Shown here one piece after another: positions 49,714 to 61,986 of a DNA stretch of 64,000 bases. The position numbers were made by a program, and so were the translations under genes. Each line of letters starts with the position of its first letter. Within the stretch, counting starts at the first letter, position 1. This stretch comes from Utricularia gibba (taxonomy: Eukaryota > Streptophyta > Magnoliopsida > Lamiales > Lentibulariaceae): NCBI GenBank assembly GCA_002189035.1, contig NEEC01000013.1, positions 1,798,001-1,862,000 of the forward strand, written 5' to 3'. The notes beneath the pieces were generated by a model. The model ran no database searches and was not told the DNA's origin. It saw only the letters and a list, made by a program, of their open reading frames with translations.

Positions 49714-49949
49714 TCTGTCTCTACGGGAAGATCCATTTTTTGGGGGTGTTTTCTTTCTGAAAGGTGGGGGAATCTGATTCTGCTTTTAAAAGTAGTTGGG
49801 AATGTTGTAATGGAGAGGCATCATCTTTCTGTCATTCGGATTCGTCGAAATCTGTACTATCACTGCATCATACTTGTTAAATGAGAAATCTGGATGATGA
49901 TCATTCCCTCCAAGTGTTCCCAGTCCCAAACATACTTTTCACTGACGTG

Positions 49950-52170
49950 TTACAGATCTCGGACAACCTCAAGAGGAACTGAGCTTCTTCTTGAGGCTAT
50001 TCCCCTCTGATCCTGAGCAAACTCCACGATCAACTTGCAGGCGGCAGCAGGCTTCTCCACATGAGGAAGGTGACCACAGTTTGGTATCGCCCGGAAAATT
50101 GCATTTGGCAATTCACAGTGTAATCTCTGTTAAGAATACACCACTGTCATGTGGTGCAAAATTTGCAGCATATGTTTCAATGAACACAGAGCTTACCACT
50201 CCAAGCTTGTAGTCGATGATCTTATCGTCTTCACCCCATATGATGAGTGTCTCCTGTGTGACCTGCACAGGAGCCACAAATTCAGCTTGGAATGGAACTG
50301 CTGGAGAAAGAGGATTCAGTGAACCTGTTTGATATCAGCAACAACATTGTAGCCTCCACTTCTCATGAAATCTACATTTGCATCAGCCCACCAAGAAAAA
50401 AGACAATGCAGGCGACCAATCTTTGGTGTCAACAATGTTTTTGAGACCACAATAATGAAAAAAATGTTAACCATCTTCATCACAGGGTATGAATGCCAGA
50501 GAATGAACAAAAGGATGAAAATCACAGTAAAACACCATTCAAGAGTTTCACTCACATTTGTCCAGTCCACTAGTGTATCCCATTCTAAGCCATTGAAACC
50601 CAATGAAACCGCATAAAGGCGCAACGGTAGGCTCCCCAAAAGAGATACCTATTCGATATTATGGACCAAGTTTAGGTGGATTCAGTTGTATCAGAAAATG
50701 GAGAATGAAAAAGATCATCAGGAACTTGCCCCAGCATATGCCACTGACTTGGGCAATGTGGAAAGTTTCCCTGTTCCTTCTGCATACACACTTGCATCGA
50801 TCAAAACCAGCTTTTCAACCTGCAAAAGGGGATCCATCATTGCTAAGATCATGTGAGAAATGATGAGTAAAAGGATGAATGAAGTTACAGCTTCAGGATG
50901 CTTGACTGCAAAATCTATGGCAATCGCTGCTCCGAGACTTGCTCCTACCAATATCATTGGCCTTTTGATGTAGGAATTCCAGAACTAAGGATTGAAGGGG
51001 CTCATTATATCATGGTATGACAAATTTTTGTTCAGGATAGATAAATGATAGCAAAATTTGATTATTACAGTATAGGAAGTTCAAAAATGGAGAGAGCAAA
51101 CACCTGATACAGATGATCACGTTTGGATTCTACACTACAAGAGGGGCGCGGGCGCATCTCTATTGACACAGAGAATTTCAAGGTGAGTGAGATCAAAGTA
51201 ATTCAGTAACGAACATGTTAAACACTGAAAACATGAAAAAAGTGAACATGCAACAAAGCTCCACGAACTAAGCTCGGGGATGCTTTGTTACTCTATGAAA
51301 TGAATCTGAGCATATCTCGCCAAAAGAATTGAATACAGTTTGATGGAAACTCGATGAACATCAAAGGAGCTGATTCAGGAAACATGCCTAAATCAGAGAA
51401 GCCCCATCCAAGGACATCAACAGCCCATGGCTCTAACTCTGCATCCTCAAGCATAGGGAACAAATATCTCCATTCCAAGCATGAGCTGCAAGGCAATAGA
51501 GGATGAAGTATGGATCCAAAAGTAGATGTCTTTCTGCAGAGAATCGAAAATCCAAAAACTTCTGAACCTATCAAATCCATGAAGAAGAACTACTGGACTT
51601 GAATCTAACTGCTTTCTTGGTATCACACAGCTACTCTTTACACAGCAGTTTGACAAACTTAGCTATAAAGAAAAAAAACCATTCTGAGATTACAGATGAG
51701 ATAAATAAGCAAGAAACTAAAGGCCAATAAAACAACGATTTACATACAAGTGAACGAAAAGAATCATCCTTCAAAATGGGAACTTTGAAAGAACACCTTG
51801 TCTCCCAGAAAAAAAAGAAGCGCAGTTTTGCTGGGATGGGCATCGCAGTTGACGTTTGCCATACACCCCACGCCCGTCATAAAATTCGTAAATGCAAACC
51901 ATTCTGAGAATGTCGGGATCATTGGATTATTAAAAGTTCCAATGATGAAGAATGGTGTGCAAAAAAAAAAAAAAACACCCTTACGTTAACAGGCACCCTC
52001 TCAATTCTGGAGGCCAACTTTCGAGCAAATGGATCTTTGATATTCTCGACTTCCTTGGGAAGAAACGCCGGAAATCCGCAGGAGATCACTTTCAAATAGC
52101 TTCGTGATCCTTTCAACATTTCTTCAGCTGATTTCGGCCCATGAAAAAGAGGGGCCGCGAGTCGGAGCAT
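49950..52170 (-). CDS. Alpha/beta-fold hydrolase, plastid-type plant family
   Basis: Ten exons splice in frame to 350 residues: 52170-51985, 51662-51568, 51485-51388, 51159-51104, 50984-50889, 50819-50730, 50648-50556, 50420-50325, 50262-50197 and 50126-49950. Motifs: PVVLLHGFDSSCLEWRY (oxyanion HG), VDVLGWGFSDL, the nucleophile elbow LVGASLGAAIAIDFAVKHPE, LIDASVYAEGTG, LHCLFSWW, the acid LIIWGEDDKI and the His NCGHLPHVEKPA. This completes a Ser-Asp-His triad. The substrate is unknown. Introns 3 and 6 use GC donors (TTAG|GCATGT and GGG|GCAAGT). The N-terminus lacks a typical signal peptide. Intact. Confidence 0.9.
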
Positions 52171-52316
52171 GACGACGTCCGACTAAGATTGGCTGACGGA
52201 CGACAAACGGGTACTATGGTGACCAAAAAAACCCAAAGCGAGACCTGAGCCTCCTGCTCCTCCGCAGGGTAGACAACGACGTCTGTCGATTACCAAGAAG
52301 ACAAAAAACATGACAC

Positions 52317-52339
52317 GCTAGAAGGAGGGCTTGAACCTC

Positions 52340-52372
<33 letters not shown>

Positions 52373-52389
52373 AACTGAGCTATTCCAGC
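52317..52389 (-). tRNA. tRNA-Asn (GTT anticodon)
   Basis: 73-nt cloverleaf without intron. The 7-bp acceptor stem is GCTGGAA/TTCTAGC, the D arm is TAGCTCAGTTGG, the anticodon loop CTGTTAA has anticodon GTT, and the T arm is GGAGGTTCAAGCCCTCC. All stems pair. Confidence 0.96.
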
Positions 52390-53108
52390 ATGTGATACTT
52401 ATTTTATTCATTTAATATTTATTACTTACATATTTCTTAGCAAAACAATGACGCCTGCATTGAGAGCTGGGAAACGCTGTCGTGTTGTGGGGATTGGACA
52501 TGAGCCTGTGCTTTTTTGACTCAATTCTAAAAATCCCAGGGATTCATGTGGTTGTAGGATGTAAAAGCTGCTGTCTTTTTCGTTCCTCTGGAGAATTAGC
52601 TTAATTTAATCCTTTTCCTTGTATTTGAATATGATTCATGGCCAGTATCCATGAAGTCGTAGTTCTTTCTATACGCCTATTTATGATTACCATGTTTTAT
52701 TCCACACTAAACCTTCCGTTTTCATCTGTATGCTTATGGAGATTTTCTCTGTGTTTAGCTTGCATTTACTTGCAATTCAATGGGAAAAAGTAGGAAGAAG
52801 TCATGAAAAAGGAGGTCATATCTGATGACTGGCTTGAGATATTCAAACAACTTGAATGTGTCTGAACAGTTGAATACATTGGAAATGGTGGAAGGCAAGC
52901 CACAATTACAAAACTACAGAGATTTGTAGTTATACTTGTGCATCTGGCCGCAAAATTTGCACAAGTTGCATATATGCCGATTTTTTATGTTGTGAATTGG
53001 CAGACATTGCAGGAAAAAAAAAGGGGGGGAAAGGCTACAAAAACTATACCTCCCATCTGCGTGCATTCATGGGAACTTCATTCTTGATAGCTGCACAGAA
53101 AATGATAG
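52390..53108. other. Intergenic
   Basis: No gene seen. The right end is 3' flank of the SOFL gene. Confidence 0.4.
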
Positions 53109-53489
53109 TTAAATTTTGGTGGGTCTTCCAAAAGGCTTCATCTTTTCTGCCTGAAGATGTCTTTTCTTTTCTTCCCGCTGATTATGCTTCTTTTCAACTC
53201 TGTTTCTGAATACCTGCCCTACGTGGCTTGGACCAGATGATGCATCAGAAGCCATTGAATCATCACTTTCCACAAGGTCATCTTCAGAAATTTTCTTTGA
53301 ATCATGTACGCTTCCGGTTGAATTGTCGTAGACAGAGTGATCATATTCTTGCTCCGGTGACACAATGTACGCTGTCCAGCCGGATTCACCGCTACTGCAC
53401 TCCCCAGCAGGATCATGGTGGAGGAGTCTTTTACCGGAGTCCATTGGCAATGGAAGGTCAGAAAACAATGGAGGAAGAGGTAGATTCAT
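53109..53489 (-). CDS. SOB FIVE-LIKE (SOFL) protein
   Basis: Small plant protein; family members raise cytokinin levels when over-expressed in Arabidopsis, and their biochemistry is unknown. The frame of 126 residues contains both SOFL signatures: ECSSGESGWTAYI (residues about 30-42) and DDSMASDASSGPSH (about 76-89). A Lys/Arg/Glu-rich region VEKKHNQREEKKRH follows, possibly a nuclear signal. The spacing resembles the shorter SOFL5/6 type. The start could be ATG 53489 (MNLPLPPLF) or the internal MDSGKRLL. The last dozen codons are unremarkable, so a further small exon cannot be ruled out. Confidence 0.85.
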   Translation of the reverse strand: MNLPLPPLFSDLPLPMDSGKRLLHHDPAGECSSGESGWTAYIVSPEQEYDHSVYDNSTGSVHDSKKISEDDLVESDDSMASDASSGPSHVGQVFRNRVEKKHNQREEKKRHLQAEKMKPFGRPTKI

Positions 53490-55113
53490 GCCCTTTTATC
53501 TAGTTTAAACTCTGCATAAGAAATACAAACTATTCAAAGAGAAAATAGTACTTGCTTAGCTGTCTTTGGATAATAAATTTCTCTGGCTTTTATTACCAGG
53601 GGGCACACATGATGCAGTACAGCATACAGGTGACTGAACTTGCTAGCTATACATGTTGGTCTTTTTTTTTTTTTTCCTTTAGTTGGGGTGCTTTACTCAA
53701 ACATAGAACATTTTGTATTAGGTAGTGACTCAGGTGAGATAGTAGTGTTGAATTCATTCTGGAGTTCAGTTCCTGAAGTTAACTTACTGGTGCATTCTTG
53801 CTCTTTATTGCAACATTTGCCTCACTTTTTGGTAATATCTAACATTTATTTCTCTACTTTTTTTTGAAAGGCCAAACTTCAGAATCATGATATGCTACTC
53901 CTATGTTGTTTGCTTTTGCCAAAATGCTACTTACTTCCAAAGTCCCTCATCCCTTCTCCCCCACATCTCCACCTGCGCCTCTGGGATCTTCATAAATACA
54001 AAAGCTGCTTTGCTTTATAAATGAAGATTGCAGATGAGGCCCACTCTACAAAATGGCAAGGAATGCGCAACAACAACAACGATATTTCAAAGAAGCCCCC
54101 CACCCCTCCCCCTTGTTCAGTGCAATTCTTCGTCTTCTTATTTATGAAGGAGCTTTAATTCTCTGTCTTGTCATGAACCAGGACCAGGATGCTATCATGT
54201 GATCCATGCAGTGAGGACGGATCCAATCCAACTGTGAGTTTTGGCTTGTTGCATCTGGTGGATATCTGAATGGAGGGAATCAAGATGCATACTTGTTCAT
54301 TTCTTCTCACTTGCACCTCCTCCATCCGATTGCTGCTGCCGTTGTCATCTTCTTCCTCCTCACAAATGCTCATCTCCCCTTAATTTCCTCTGTGTATGGA
54401 TTGTGGATGTCCCCTCCTCTTTCCGCAAATATGGCGTCAAGCACCCAGGTATTTCATGATTCCAAGCTCGGAGTTATCTGCATCTTCACCACATGGTGAC
54501 TCCAGACTCTCACCGCCAACTTCAGCTTCAAAGACGACTGGCTGCTCTGTGATTCCGACGAGGATCCCTGAGATCCCCTGTTTGAGGATCATACATAGAA
54601 ACTTGCATCCCAGAAAACAACAAGATTTCACCATTCCTCCGTTAAAAAACAGTTGAAAATCGTTAAATTATTGTAATTTACAATTTAATTTTATATTATA
54701 TTATAAAACAGTTGTACAATATTAAAATTAATTTTATTCTATATAATATGAAACACAGTTTCGAATTTAGAATAAGCACTAATAATCATATTAAATTATA
54801 TAATATACTTTATATTAAAATAATTGTATAATATTAAAACTAAATCTATTATAAAATATTAAAATTAATTATATTCTAGTAAAGTAAAGATTTAAAAAAA
54901 GAAGAGTCCATGATAACATATCTTCAAGATGACTCGAGGAGGACACGTTGCGACACCGTGTCCGGTCCCACTTTACAGGCTGCTTGGAAAGAGAGACGCC
55001 GCTAATCGTCATCTTTGCCACCATCTTTTAAGCCGACGAAGGACGTTTGTTCAGTTGAAATGCTCCCAACAAAACGTTTTCCCGTTTGTGTGTATAGACT
55101 TGTCTATTTGAGA
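53490..55113. other. Leader of the SOFL gene and intergenic DNA
   Basis: Minus-strand frames at 54155-54373 and 54437-54634 are intact but match nothing I know; they could be SOFL leader exons. 54660-54900 is AT-rich. About 54920-55113 is the leader of the next gene. Confidence 0.35.
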
Positions 55114-57540
55114 ATGAGACCCCATCTGCTTCCCGTTTACAAGCCAGGTACTCAACCCACATCGCAATCCGCATCTGGGTCGTTTGCAGCGTCTCCAGCA
55201 ATGCGATTCGGATCGGAAAAGGATGTGGGTATGGGGACAACGAGGATTTTGATTCCTTCTGCTGAGGAAATCAGCAGAAGTGAAACGAAACCCTTTATTC
55301 AGAGGACCTTTAGTTACACGCAGCCATTCTCGACATCGCCCGATGCGAGTTCGTTTCATCAGAAGCGGAGACGGCGTGCCGCCAGCGAAAATTCACTGGG
55401 CGATTTACAGTCTGGCGACGGTGGCCGTTCTTTCCAGGGAGATGTGGGCAGGGCTGCTTCCGATACTTATCTTATTGCGCGGCTTAGTTTCACATTGCTG
55501 CGGTATTTAGGGTAAGAGATTCTTGATTTTTTCAAAGTTCCCCCTATCAAGATGTGGGCTTCTCTTGTGCTTTTTGAGTTTTTGTTTTCCCCTTTTCAGA
55601 GTAGGCTACAGATGGGTATCCAGCTTTCTTGCTCTGGGTTGTTACTCGCTCTTTATTTTACCTGGCATTGTTCAAGGTCTTCATCTAAACTTCGGCACTG
55701 CAGTTTTGTAGATCTAGGATTTGTTCTATCTAACCTACACTGAATTCAAGGAAATATTATTGTTAGAGCTGGCTAATGTTGCTCTTATAGCTTGACCGTG
55801 TGTTGTTTTATGACTTCATTGCAGTTGGATATCAATATTTCTTCTCAAAACAGATACGTAGGGGTATCGTTTACGGGGATCAACCAAGAAACAAGTTAGC
55901 CTCCACCTTTTTTGTGTTATTATTTTCCTTTCTTTCTTCACTTGCCTGTTTTTGAATGAGTAGTATTTGTATCCAGACTCGATATCTATTTGCCAAAAGA
56001 CAGCGCCAAATCAAAGCCAGTTATTGCATTTGTGACTGGTGGAGCCTGGATCATCGGGTATACTCCTGTTTCGCGTGTATTTTCTGTGGACTATTGCACC
56101 AGTAACTTGACATAATTTGAAGAATTATCATTGGCAGATACAAAGCGTGGGGTTCTCTTCTAGGATTGCGGTTACTGGAAAGAGATATTATAGTAGTTTG
56201 CATAGATTACAGGTGACAAGATGTTAATTGTTGTGGGAATCATTGGCAAACTTCATTTTGGATAAAAGATCATTGTTGCCTAGAGAAGGATGTGAATTAC
56301 ATTTGGTTGCTAGTTTCCTTGCAGAAACTTCCCCCAGGTAACCATCAGTGATATGATTCAGGACGCTTCTCAAGGTGTCTCCTTCATTTGCAATCACATT
56401 GCCGAGTATGGTGGTGATCCTGAAAGGTAGTTTCCTACCATTTGCTATTTAGTTATCAACGTCAGTATGTTGATGATTTGATTTTGTTACTTGTTTAATA
56501 GGATATATCTTATGGGGCAGTCAGCTGGTGCCCATATTGGTGCCTGTGTTTTGCTAGAGCAGGCAATCAAAGAAGCTTCTGGAGAGAAGATTTCGTGGAG
56601 CGTATCACAAATCAAATCTTACTTTGGCTTGTCTGGAGGGTAAGCCGTCTGGCTGGTGTTTGTGTGTGTGTTTTTCTGATGTCTGATAATGTTTTCACCA
56701 TAAATAAACGTGTGTATTTCATCAAACCCGGGTTTTGGTGGAATTCTTGTGCAGGTACAATCTTTTTCAAATGGTAGACCACCTTCGCAGTCGAGGTTTA
56801 TACCACAGTTTAATTTCTAGGTATGACATTGTCTGTTTCTCCATCCACAACCTGTGTTTAATTGATCTTCAAAATCTTCATGAAGAATTATGGAAGGGGA
56901 AGAATCTTTTGAACGTTATTCGCCGGAAGTCATGGTGCAGGATCCTGAACATAGGACTGCAGTTCCTCTGCTTCCTCCTATGGTACTGTATCATGGAACT
57001 GCAGATTATTCACTTCCTTGCGTTGGCAGGTGCGAATCCTATGTTAGAAACCATTTGACGCTAAATTTTAGACTCTTAATTCAATATTGCAAATGACGAT
57101 GATCACTCTACGTCTGTACTATGCAGCAAAAGTTTTGCTGAAACCCTCCAGAACTTGGGAGTTCAAGTTGAGGCAGTTATGTATGAAGGAAAAACACACA
57201 CAGATATCTTTCTTCAGGTATCTGGTCCTGCCTTGGGATGTGCACAGTTAGTTCCTTTTAAGTAGAATTTATATGAATGTCATTGTATAATTTTTCTATG
57301 GAAAGCATAATTTTAGAATGGCCAATCATATGTGACAGTTATAGATTCCAACCATGGTCTTATTTTCTGGGAATTCAGGATCCAATGAGAGGTGGAAGAG
57401 ATGATATGTTTGAAGATTTGGTTTCAAGGATCCATGCAGGAGACCCGGTAGCTCTGGCCAGAGATGCCCAGGCTCCACCAGGAAAGCGCCTAGTCCCTGA
57501 ATTCATGCTGAAACTGGCTCGCGCTGTTAGTCCTTTCTGA
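55114..57540 (+). CDS. Isoprenylcysteine alpha-carbonyl methylesterase-like (ICME family)
   Basis: Serine hydrolase family that removes the methyl ester from prenylated C-terminal cysteine; Arabidopsis ICME affects ABA signalling at ER/Golgi membranes. Eleven exons join in frame: 55114-55511, 55600-55676, 55825-55894, 55977-56057, 56138-56212, 56325-56426, 56502-56639, 56754-56820, 56886-57029, 57127-57217 and 57379-57540. After a Ser/Arg-rich head ([14 protein letters not shown]) come a membrane segment [17 protein letters not shown], the oxyanion motif [24 protein letters not shown], the nucleophile [12 protein letters not shown] and FGLSGGYNLF. Then follow [14 protein letters not shown], the acid HGTADYSLP and the His MYEGKTHTD. 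It ends KLARAVSPF. The triad is complete and the gene intact. Confidence 0.94.
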
Positions 57541-57825
57541 TCTTCATTCCTTTAGCTGGTATTAGCCTGTAAGTATGAGTCAAGCGCGATGTATTGTATA
57601 CTACTTCAACCATTCTTTTAGGAAACCTGAAAACTCTGTAGCTAACACCAGTCATCTGAACATAGTCATCCTGATGGTGTTTGATTATGGTAGTTCTCTG
57701 TAAGAAAGCATTCTTATTTTTGTCGAATCATAGACTGAACAGCGATATGATTCAAACCAGCACACCCCACTACAGATAGCAAGGTCACACTACAGCCATA
57801 GACGCATATGCTGTTCTACAGATGC

Positions 57826-58062
57826 TCATTTCTTGCCTGAGGACTTGCCAGATGCAGCCTGCGACAAAAAGGGGGCCACCATTCAGACATCTTATCTCCC
57901 ATGTGCAACACAGAAAAGCAGTAGAATGCCAGGTACCTTCTTCTTCGAATCTCGTGGTTTGAGCTCGGTCTTGTTCTTGGGAGCTGGCCCTTTGGAGGCT
58001 ACCTTCTTCCCAGGAGCAGCTGTTTGAGGTGCAACTGGCCTCTCAGCCTTCAAAGAAGCCAT
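57826..58062 (-). CDS. Small Lys/Ala/Pro-rich protein (52 residues)
   Basis: Two exons (58062-57937 and 57858-57826) join at a short 78-bp intron in phase 0. The product starts MASLKAERPVAPQTAAPGKK and ends AASGKSSGKK. It is very basic and low-complexity, like a histone H1 tail, with no recognisable domain. I know of similar short Lys-rich plant proteins but no function. Support comes from the clean splice sites, the frame that continues to a stop, and a leader upstream. Convergent with the ICME-like gene. Confidence 0.5.
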
Positions 58063-59194
58063 ACTCCTGTTTTATAGCGAAGCTAAGCTCTTCCTTATTC
58101 TGGATTTCCTTCAGTTTGCAGTGAAGCATACTTATAGATGAGTGTGATTCCAAAGGGACAAGTTTCGCAACTGCTGTCCATTAAAATGGAACAAACAACC
58201 CTCAATGAATCAGATCCTGATGGAAGAAATTCTCTTCAGCATAAGAACCTCGAATTCCTGGTACACATTAATCTAAAATCAATATCCAAATCCATCATTC
58301 GAATTTATACCTAATACTTTTATCCATATTGTGATAAATTATCGATGACACGAAATGTCATGACTCATGATTCTCATTTTATGTTCTGGACATCTAATTC
58401 ATACGACTTTATATTTTATTTCTTTTTTTAAAAAAATATTATATAAGATTAGAAATATTATACACATGAGTTATAAAATATCTATGTAATCCTCTTATTC
58501 ATATTTTTAAAAAAAAATTATTATATCGTATAATATAAGATGTGTTTAATTAAAAAATAATAATTCAAACATACCATTAATTAAATTATTAGTAAAAAAG
58601 GCAACGCTGTGTCACCTCAAGCGACCTCCAGTCAGCGAAGCTGTTGGGGGAAGTCAAGATTTTCGCTGATCCGTTGACTGCTTTTTCGACAATAGCCCTC
58701 TATTTTCTTCTTAGTTGTTCATCCTTTTCCTTTAAAAAAAATAGAAAAAATTATGATTTTTAATTAAAAATAATTATAATAAAATATAATGATGATAATA
58801 ATTATAGCCCAATCTACCAACCATCTCATCTCACGGCTTTCAAAGAAGAGACAAAAGTTGAGGGCCGCAGTGAAGTAGACTGGACTTGTGCGATCAGATG
58901 GGTAGCTTCAGAGCGGCGGAAATGGCGTGGCCACGTGTCCAAGCTAATAGCGTCGCCGTCGCAGGGTAAAATTCAACATAAAAGAGGTTCCTTCATTCAA
59001 TTTGTCTTCAGAGTTTGCTCTCGCTTTTCCCCACCGGCGCCACTGTGTCTTCCTGCGCGTGTCATCTCTTCCCCTGTCCTCCATTCACTACAAAGTGCCA
59101 AAATTTTCGTCCTCTTAGGTGCAGCTGCCCACCTTCTCCCTTCTTCGTCTAAATCAAATAACCCCACTTCGGTTTTCGGCTCTTCGACCGGAAT
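58063..59194. other. Intergenic
   Basis: 58280-58610 and 58730-58810 are AT-rich. The part from 58900 is the promoter and leader of the MIZ1-like gene, including a CACGTG-type CCACGTGTCC near 58931. Confidence 0.4.
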
Positions 59195-59982
59195 ATGAAG
59201 TCCATTTTGGCCAGAGATCCGCATGAGCGGTTCTCGCTTTCACGGAGGTTTTTTGGGAGGAAGTTTGTTCTGGATGAGGAGGAGGAAGAGATGGGAGGAT
59301 TTTGGGGGTTGGGATGGAGAAGTGTAACTCCGTGGGGCTGAGGCATTCGTTGTCGGGGCGTTCGCCGCCGTTGCCGGGGGCGAAGAAGAAGTCTTCTTAC
59401 TCCTCGATTTTCGGCATTTCGAAGCTCCGATCGGCTCTGTGTACGGCGAAAATCCATTTCTCTCCAGGTCAGGGGAGTAAGCTCGTGGGCACTCTGTTCG
59501 GGCACCGCCGCGGCCGTGTCCAGCTCGCGTTTCAGGAATGTTTCAAAACAGCGCCGTGTTTCCTTGTCGAGCTTGCCACTCCGACGAGTGTGCTCGTGAA
59601 GGAAATGGCTTCCGGGACGGTGAGAATCGCGTTGGAGTGCGAGAAGAAAAAGAGTGACAAAAAGGGTGTGAAGCTTCTTAAGGAACCGATCTGGAGGGCG
59701 TATTGCAACGGGAAGCGATGCGGTGACGCGATAAGTAGGAAGTGCAGCCCGGAGGATTGGAAGGTTTTGAGCGCGCTGGGGCCGATTTCAATGGGCGCCG
59801 GCGTTCTCCCCGCAGCGCAGGCCGGCGCAGGGGAGGCGGAGGAAGAAGGGGAGATGATGTACATGAAGGCCAAGTTCGAGAGAGTCGTCGGGAGCAAAGA
59901 TTCCGAAGCCTTTTACATGATGAATCCCGACGGCAGCAACAACGGAGGCCCTGAACTTAGCATCTACTTGCTCAGAGTTTGA
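59195..59982 (+). CDS. MIZU-KUSSEI1-like (DUF617) protein, one apparent frame break
   Basis: Plant-specific family; MIZ1 of Arabidopsis is needed for root hydrotropism and sits at the ER surface. ATG 59195 gives MKSILARDPHERFSLSRRFF and an acidic stretch DEEEEEMGGFWG. After a frame change at the five-G run 59304-59308, the rest reads SKLVGTLFGHRRGRVQLAFQ, FLVELATPTSVLVKEMASG, VRIALECEKKK, EPIWRAYCNGKRCGDAI, WKVLSALGPISMGAGVLP, EGEMMYMKAKFERVVGSKDS, EAFYMMNPDG and GGPELSIYLLRV, the invariant tail. The domain half is open on its own from 59302. One more G joins the two halves. Intronless, as usual. Confidence 0.9.
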
Positions 59983-60776
59983 AATGCTCCGCCGTTTTCA
60001 TCCCTGCGTTTCGTTTTCATCCTTTTGTCGAGCCCGAGTTAGAGGACGACGAGCCCAATATGAATATTTATCTTTTTCACCTTTTGCGTAGATTTTTTTC
60101 CTTTTTTTTTTTACCGCACACCTATCCACAGTGATCTTCTTTCTAAATTACTGGCAGTGCTGGAAAAGGACATTTTACTATTATAGAATATGATTATTCT
60201 TTTTGTTAAAAAAATTTGTAACTAGTGTGAAAATATTTGAATAAAATAATAATATTTAATAAAAAATATTAAAAAATAGCTGTTCCCTTCATACGCTAAT
60301 AATTAGTTACTGTTTTGTGGATGGGAATGTGATAAAATAATTTTAATTTATTTGGGTTTAATTTTTTTTAAGTAACATTTAATTATTAGATTAAAAATAA
60401 AATTAATTGATTTTAATTAAATTAATAGAAATATGTGATTTTAAATAAATCTATGTATATGATGTTAAAAAATAATTCCAATTTATTTAAATAGATCAAA
60501 TAAATATATTACAATTTATAGTACTGTGTTTTTAAATTAAAAAATACCTCATTAATTAACATAAATCCATATTGTGTAATTATTATGTATATTTGCCTTA
60601 ATTTTGATATTTGAAAAATTACTGTTTTATCCATGATAATTTCACTCGAAATATCGCCACCCTATTCACACGTGTCTAATGTGCGTGAGTGGTTACGAAA
60701 CAGAAGCATCGATCCTAAGCAACGAAAACATGGTTATTTCAAAAGAGGTAGCCATTGTGGGTGGCTTCATGTTCTT
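59983..60776. other. Intergenic, AT-rich
   Basis: 3' flanks of two convergent genes and AT-rich DNA from 60180 to 60640. No coding signal. Confidence 0.45.
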
Positions 60777-61233
60777 CTACTTGTTTAGCTCGGAGGAGAA
60801 GGAGATGACGGAGGAAAATCTCTTCGACCCCGGCAACTCCGGCACCTGGTTCCCGGCGTTGTCGTAATACACCGCACCGGAGAAACGCGGCGGCTCGCAT
60901 TTCTCCCCCAGCAGAATGGACTTCTGCCACAAGGCTGTGTCCTCCTCCCGCCTCCTATCCTCATCATCTGTCGTCACCCACCGCACATTCACAGGAGTTT
61001 AACGTGCTTGTAAAGAGAAAACGGAAAAGAGGGAGGTCACTAATTCATTCACCTTTGGTGCGCGTTGGAGTGGCCTTTGGTGCAGTGACGTAGGCTCTGA
61101 TTGCATTTCCCCTGAGCTTCACGCACAGAAGCACGGCGAGTGAAGTCAAAACGCCCAAAATGTAGAGACAGACGGCCAGAATGATCAGGAGGTAGAGGCG
61201 TATTGTCATGGGGCTGTTCATCTTCAGATCCAT
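60777..61233 (-). CDS. Small single-span membrane protein, conserved in plants
   Basis: Two exons (61233-61053 and 60967-60777) give 123 residues. The N-terminal span is TIRLYLLIILAVCLYILGVL and TSLAVLLCVKL. After the splice the soluble tail reads EDTALWQKSILLGEKCEPPR, FSGAVYYDNAGNQVPELP, ending SVISFSSELNK. I recall a family of short plant membrane proteins with the LWQK.IL.GEKC.PP.FSG.I.YD..G motif, of unknown role. The start is the first ATG of MDLKMNSP. A weaker acceptor further upstream would break the frame. Confidence 0.78.
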
Positions 61234-61906
61234 GCCCCCCAAGTGTTCGACGACTCGCCCCAGAGGTGGTATGTATCTGTGGCAACAACAGGGGATGGAT
61301 GAGGAGGTGCGTGCATTTATTAGTTCATCTTCAACCTCAAGTACAAGCAATCACATTAATTACTCACCGTACTTAGCCCACCATCTGAAGATAATCATAT
61401 ATTAATGTGCATTATGAAATCCCCAGTTTTCAACTTGTGGGCATTTGGGGATTGCCAAGTTGTGGCCTTTCGCAAGCCAGCCGGGTTCTGCAAGGGAGCA
61501 AGAAAGCCGGCTTTTTGGGTAATCTCATGTCCAAGCTCTGATTTCCTCCACATTCCTTAGGTTCATGTTTCATAGCAGCAAAAGAATAAGGAGATTAGTA
61601 CAGTTAGGGGGCGTGGGTGTACGGGGGCTTGTCTGTCTGAGTAATAGGAATGTTTGTTTGTAATAATAGTTGACATTTGGGTATCCGTTGCACAAGTCAA
61701 CTGGTGCAAATGAGATGTGGTGGTGATAATCAACACTCTGCTCATCCATACCGTTGGTGTCATGGGTAATATGGATGCAAAAAATAAGTTTTATTATAAA
61801 TAATAGGTTTAAATTAATTATAGAAATATTAATTTATATTTTTAAAATGCATTATTTAAGTAAATGTTTTTACAACAAAACATGCCAAAAAGTAGAAAAT
61901 CGTACT
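61234..61906. other. Intergenic
   Basis: Promoter of the membrane-protein gene. Minus frames at 61563-61763 look random. Confidence 0.35.
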
Positions 61907-61986
61907 GTTGAGAGTGGGATTCGAACCCACGCCCTTTCGGACCAGAACCTTAATCTGGCGCCTTAGACCAACTCGGCCATCTCAAC
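61907..61986 (-). tRNA. tRNA-Leu (AAG anticodon)
   Basis: 80-nt type II tRNA without intron. The acceptor stem is GTTGAGA/TCTCAAC, the D arm is TGGCCGAGTTGGTCTAAGGC, the anticodon stem CCAGA/TCTGG has loop TTAAGGT (anticodon AAG), there is a variable arm, and the T arm is GTGGGTTCGAATCCCAC. Confidence 0.95.
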
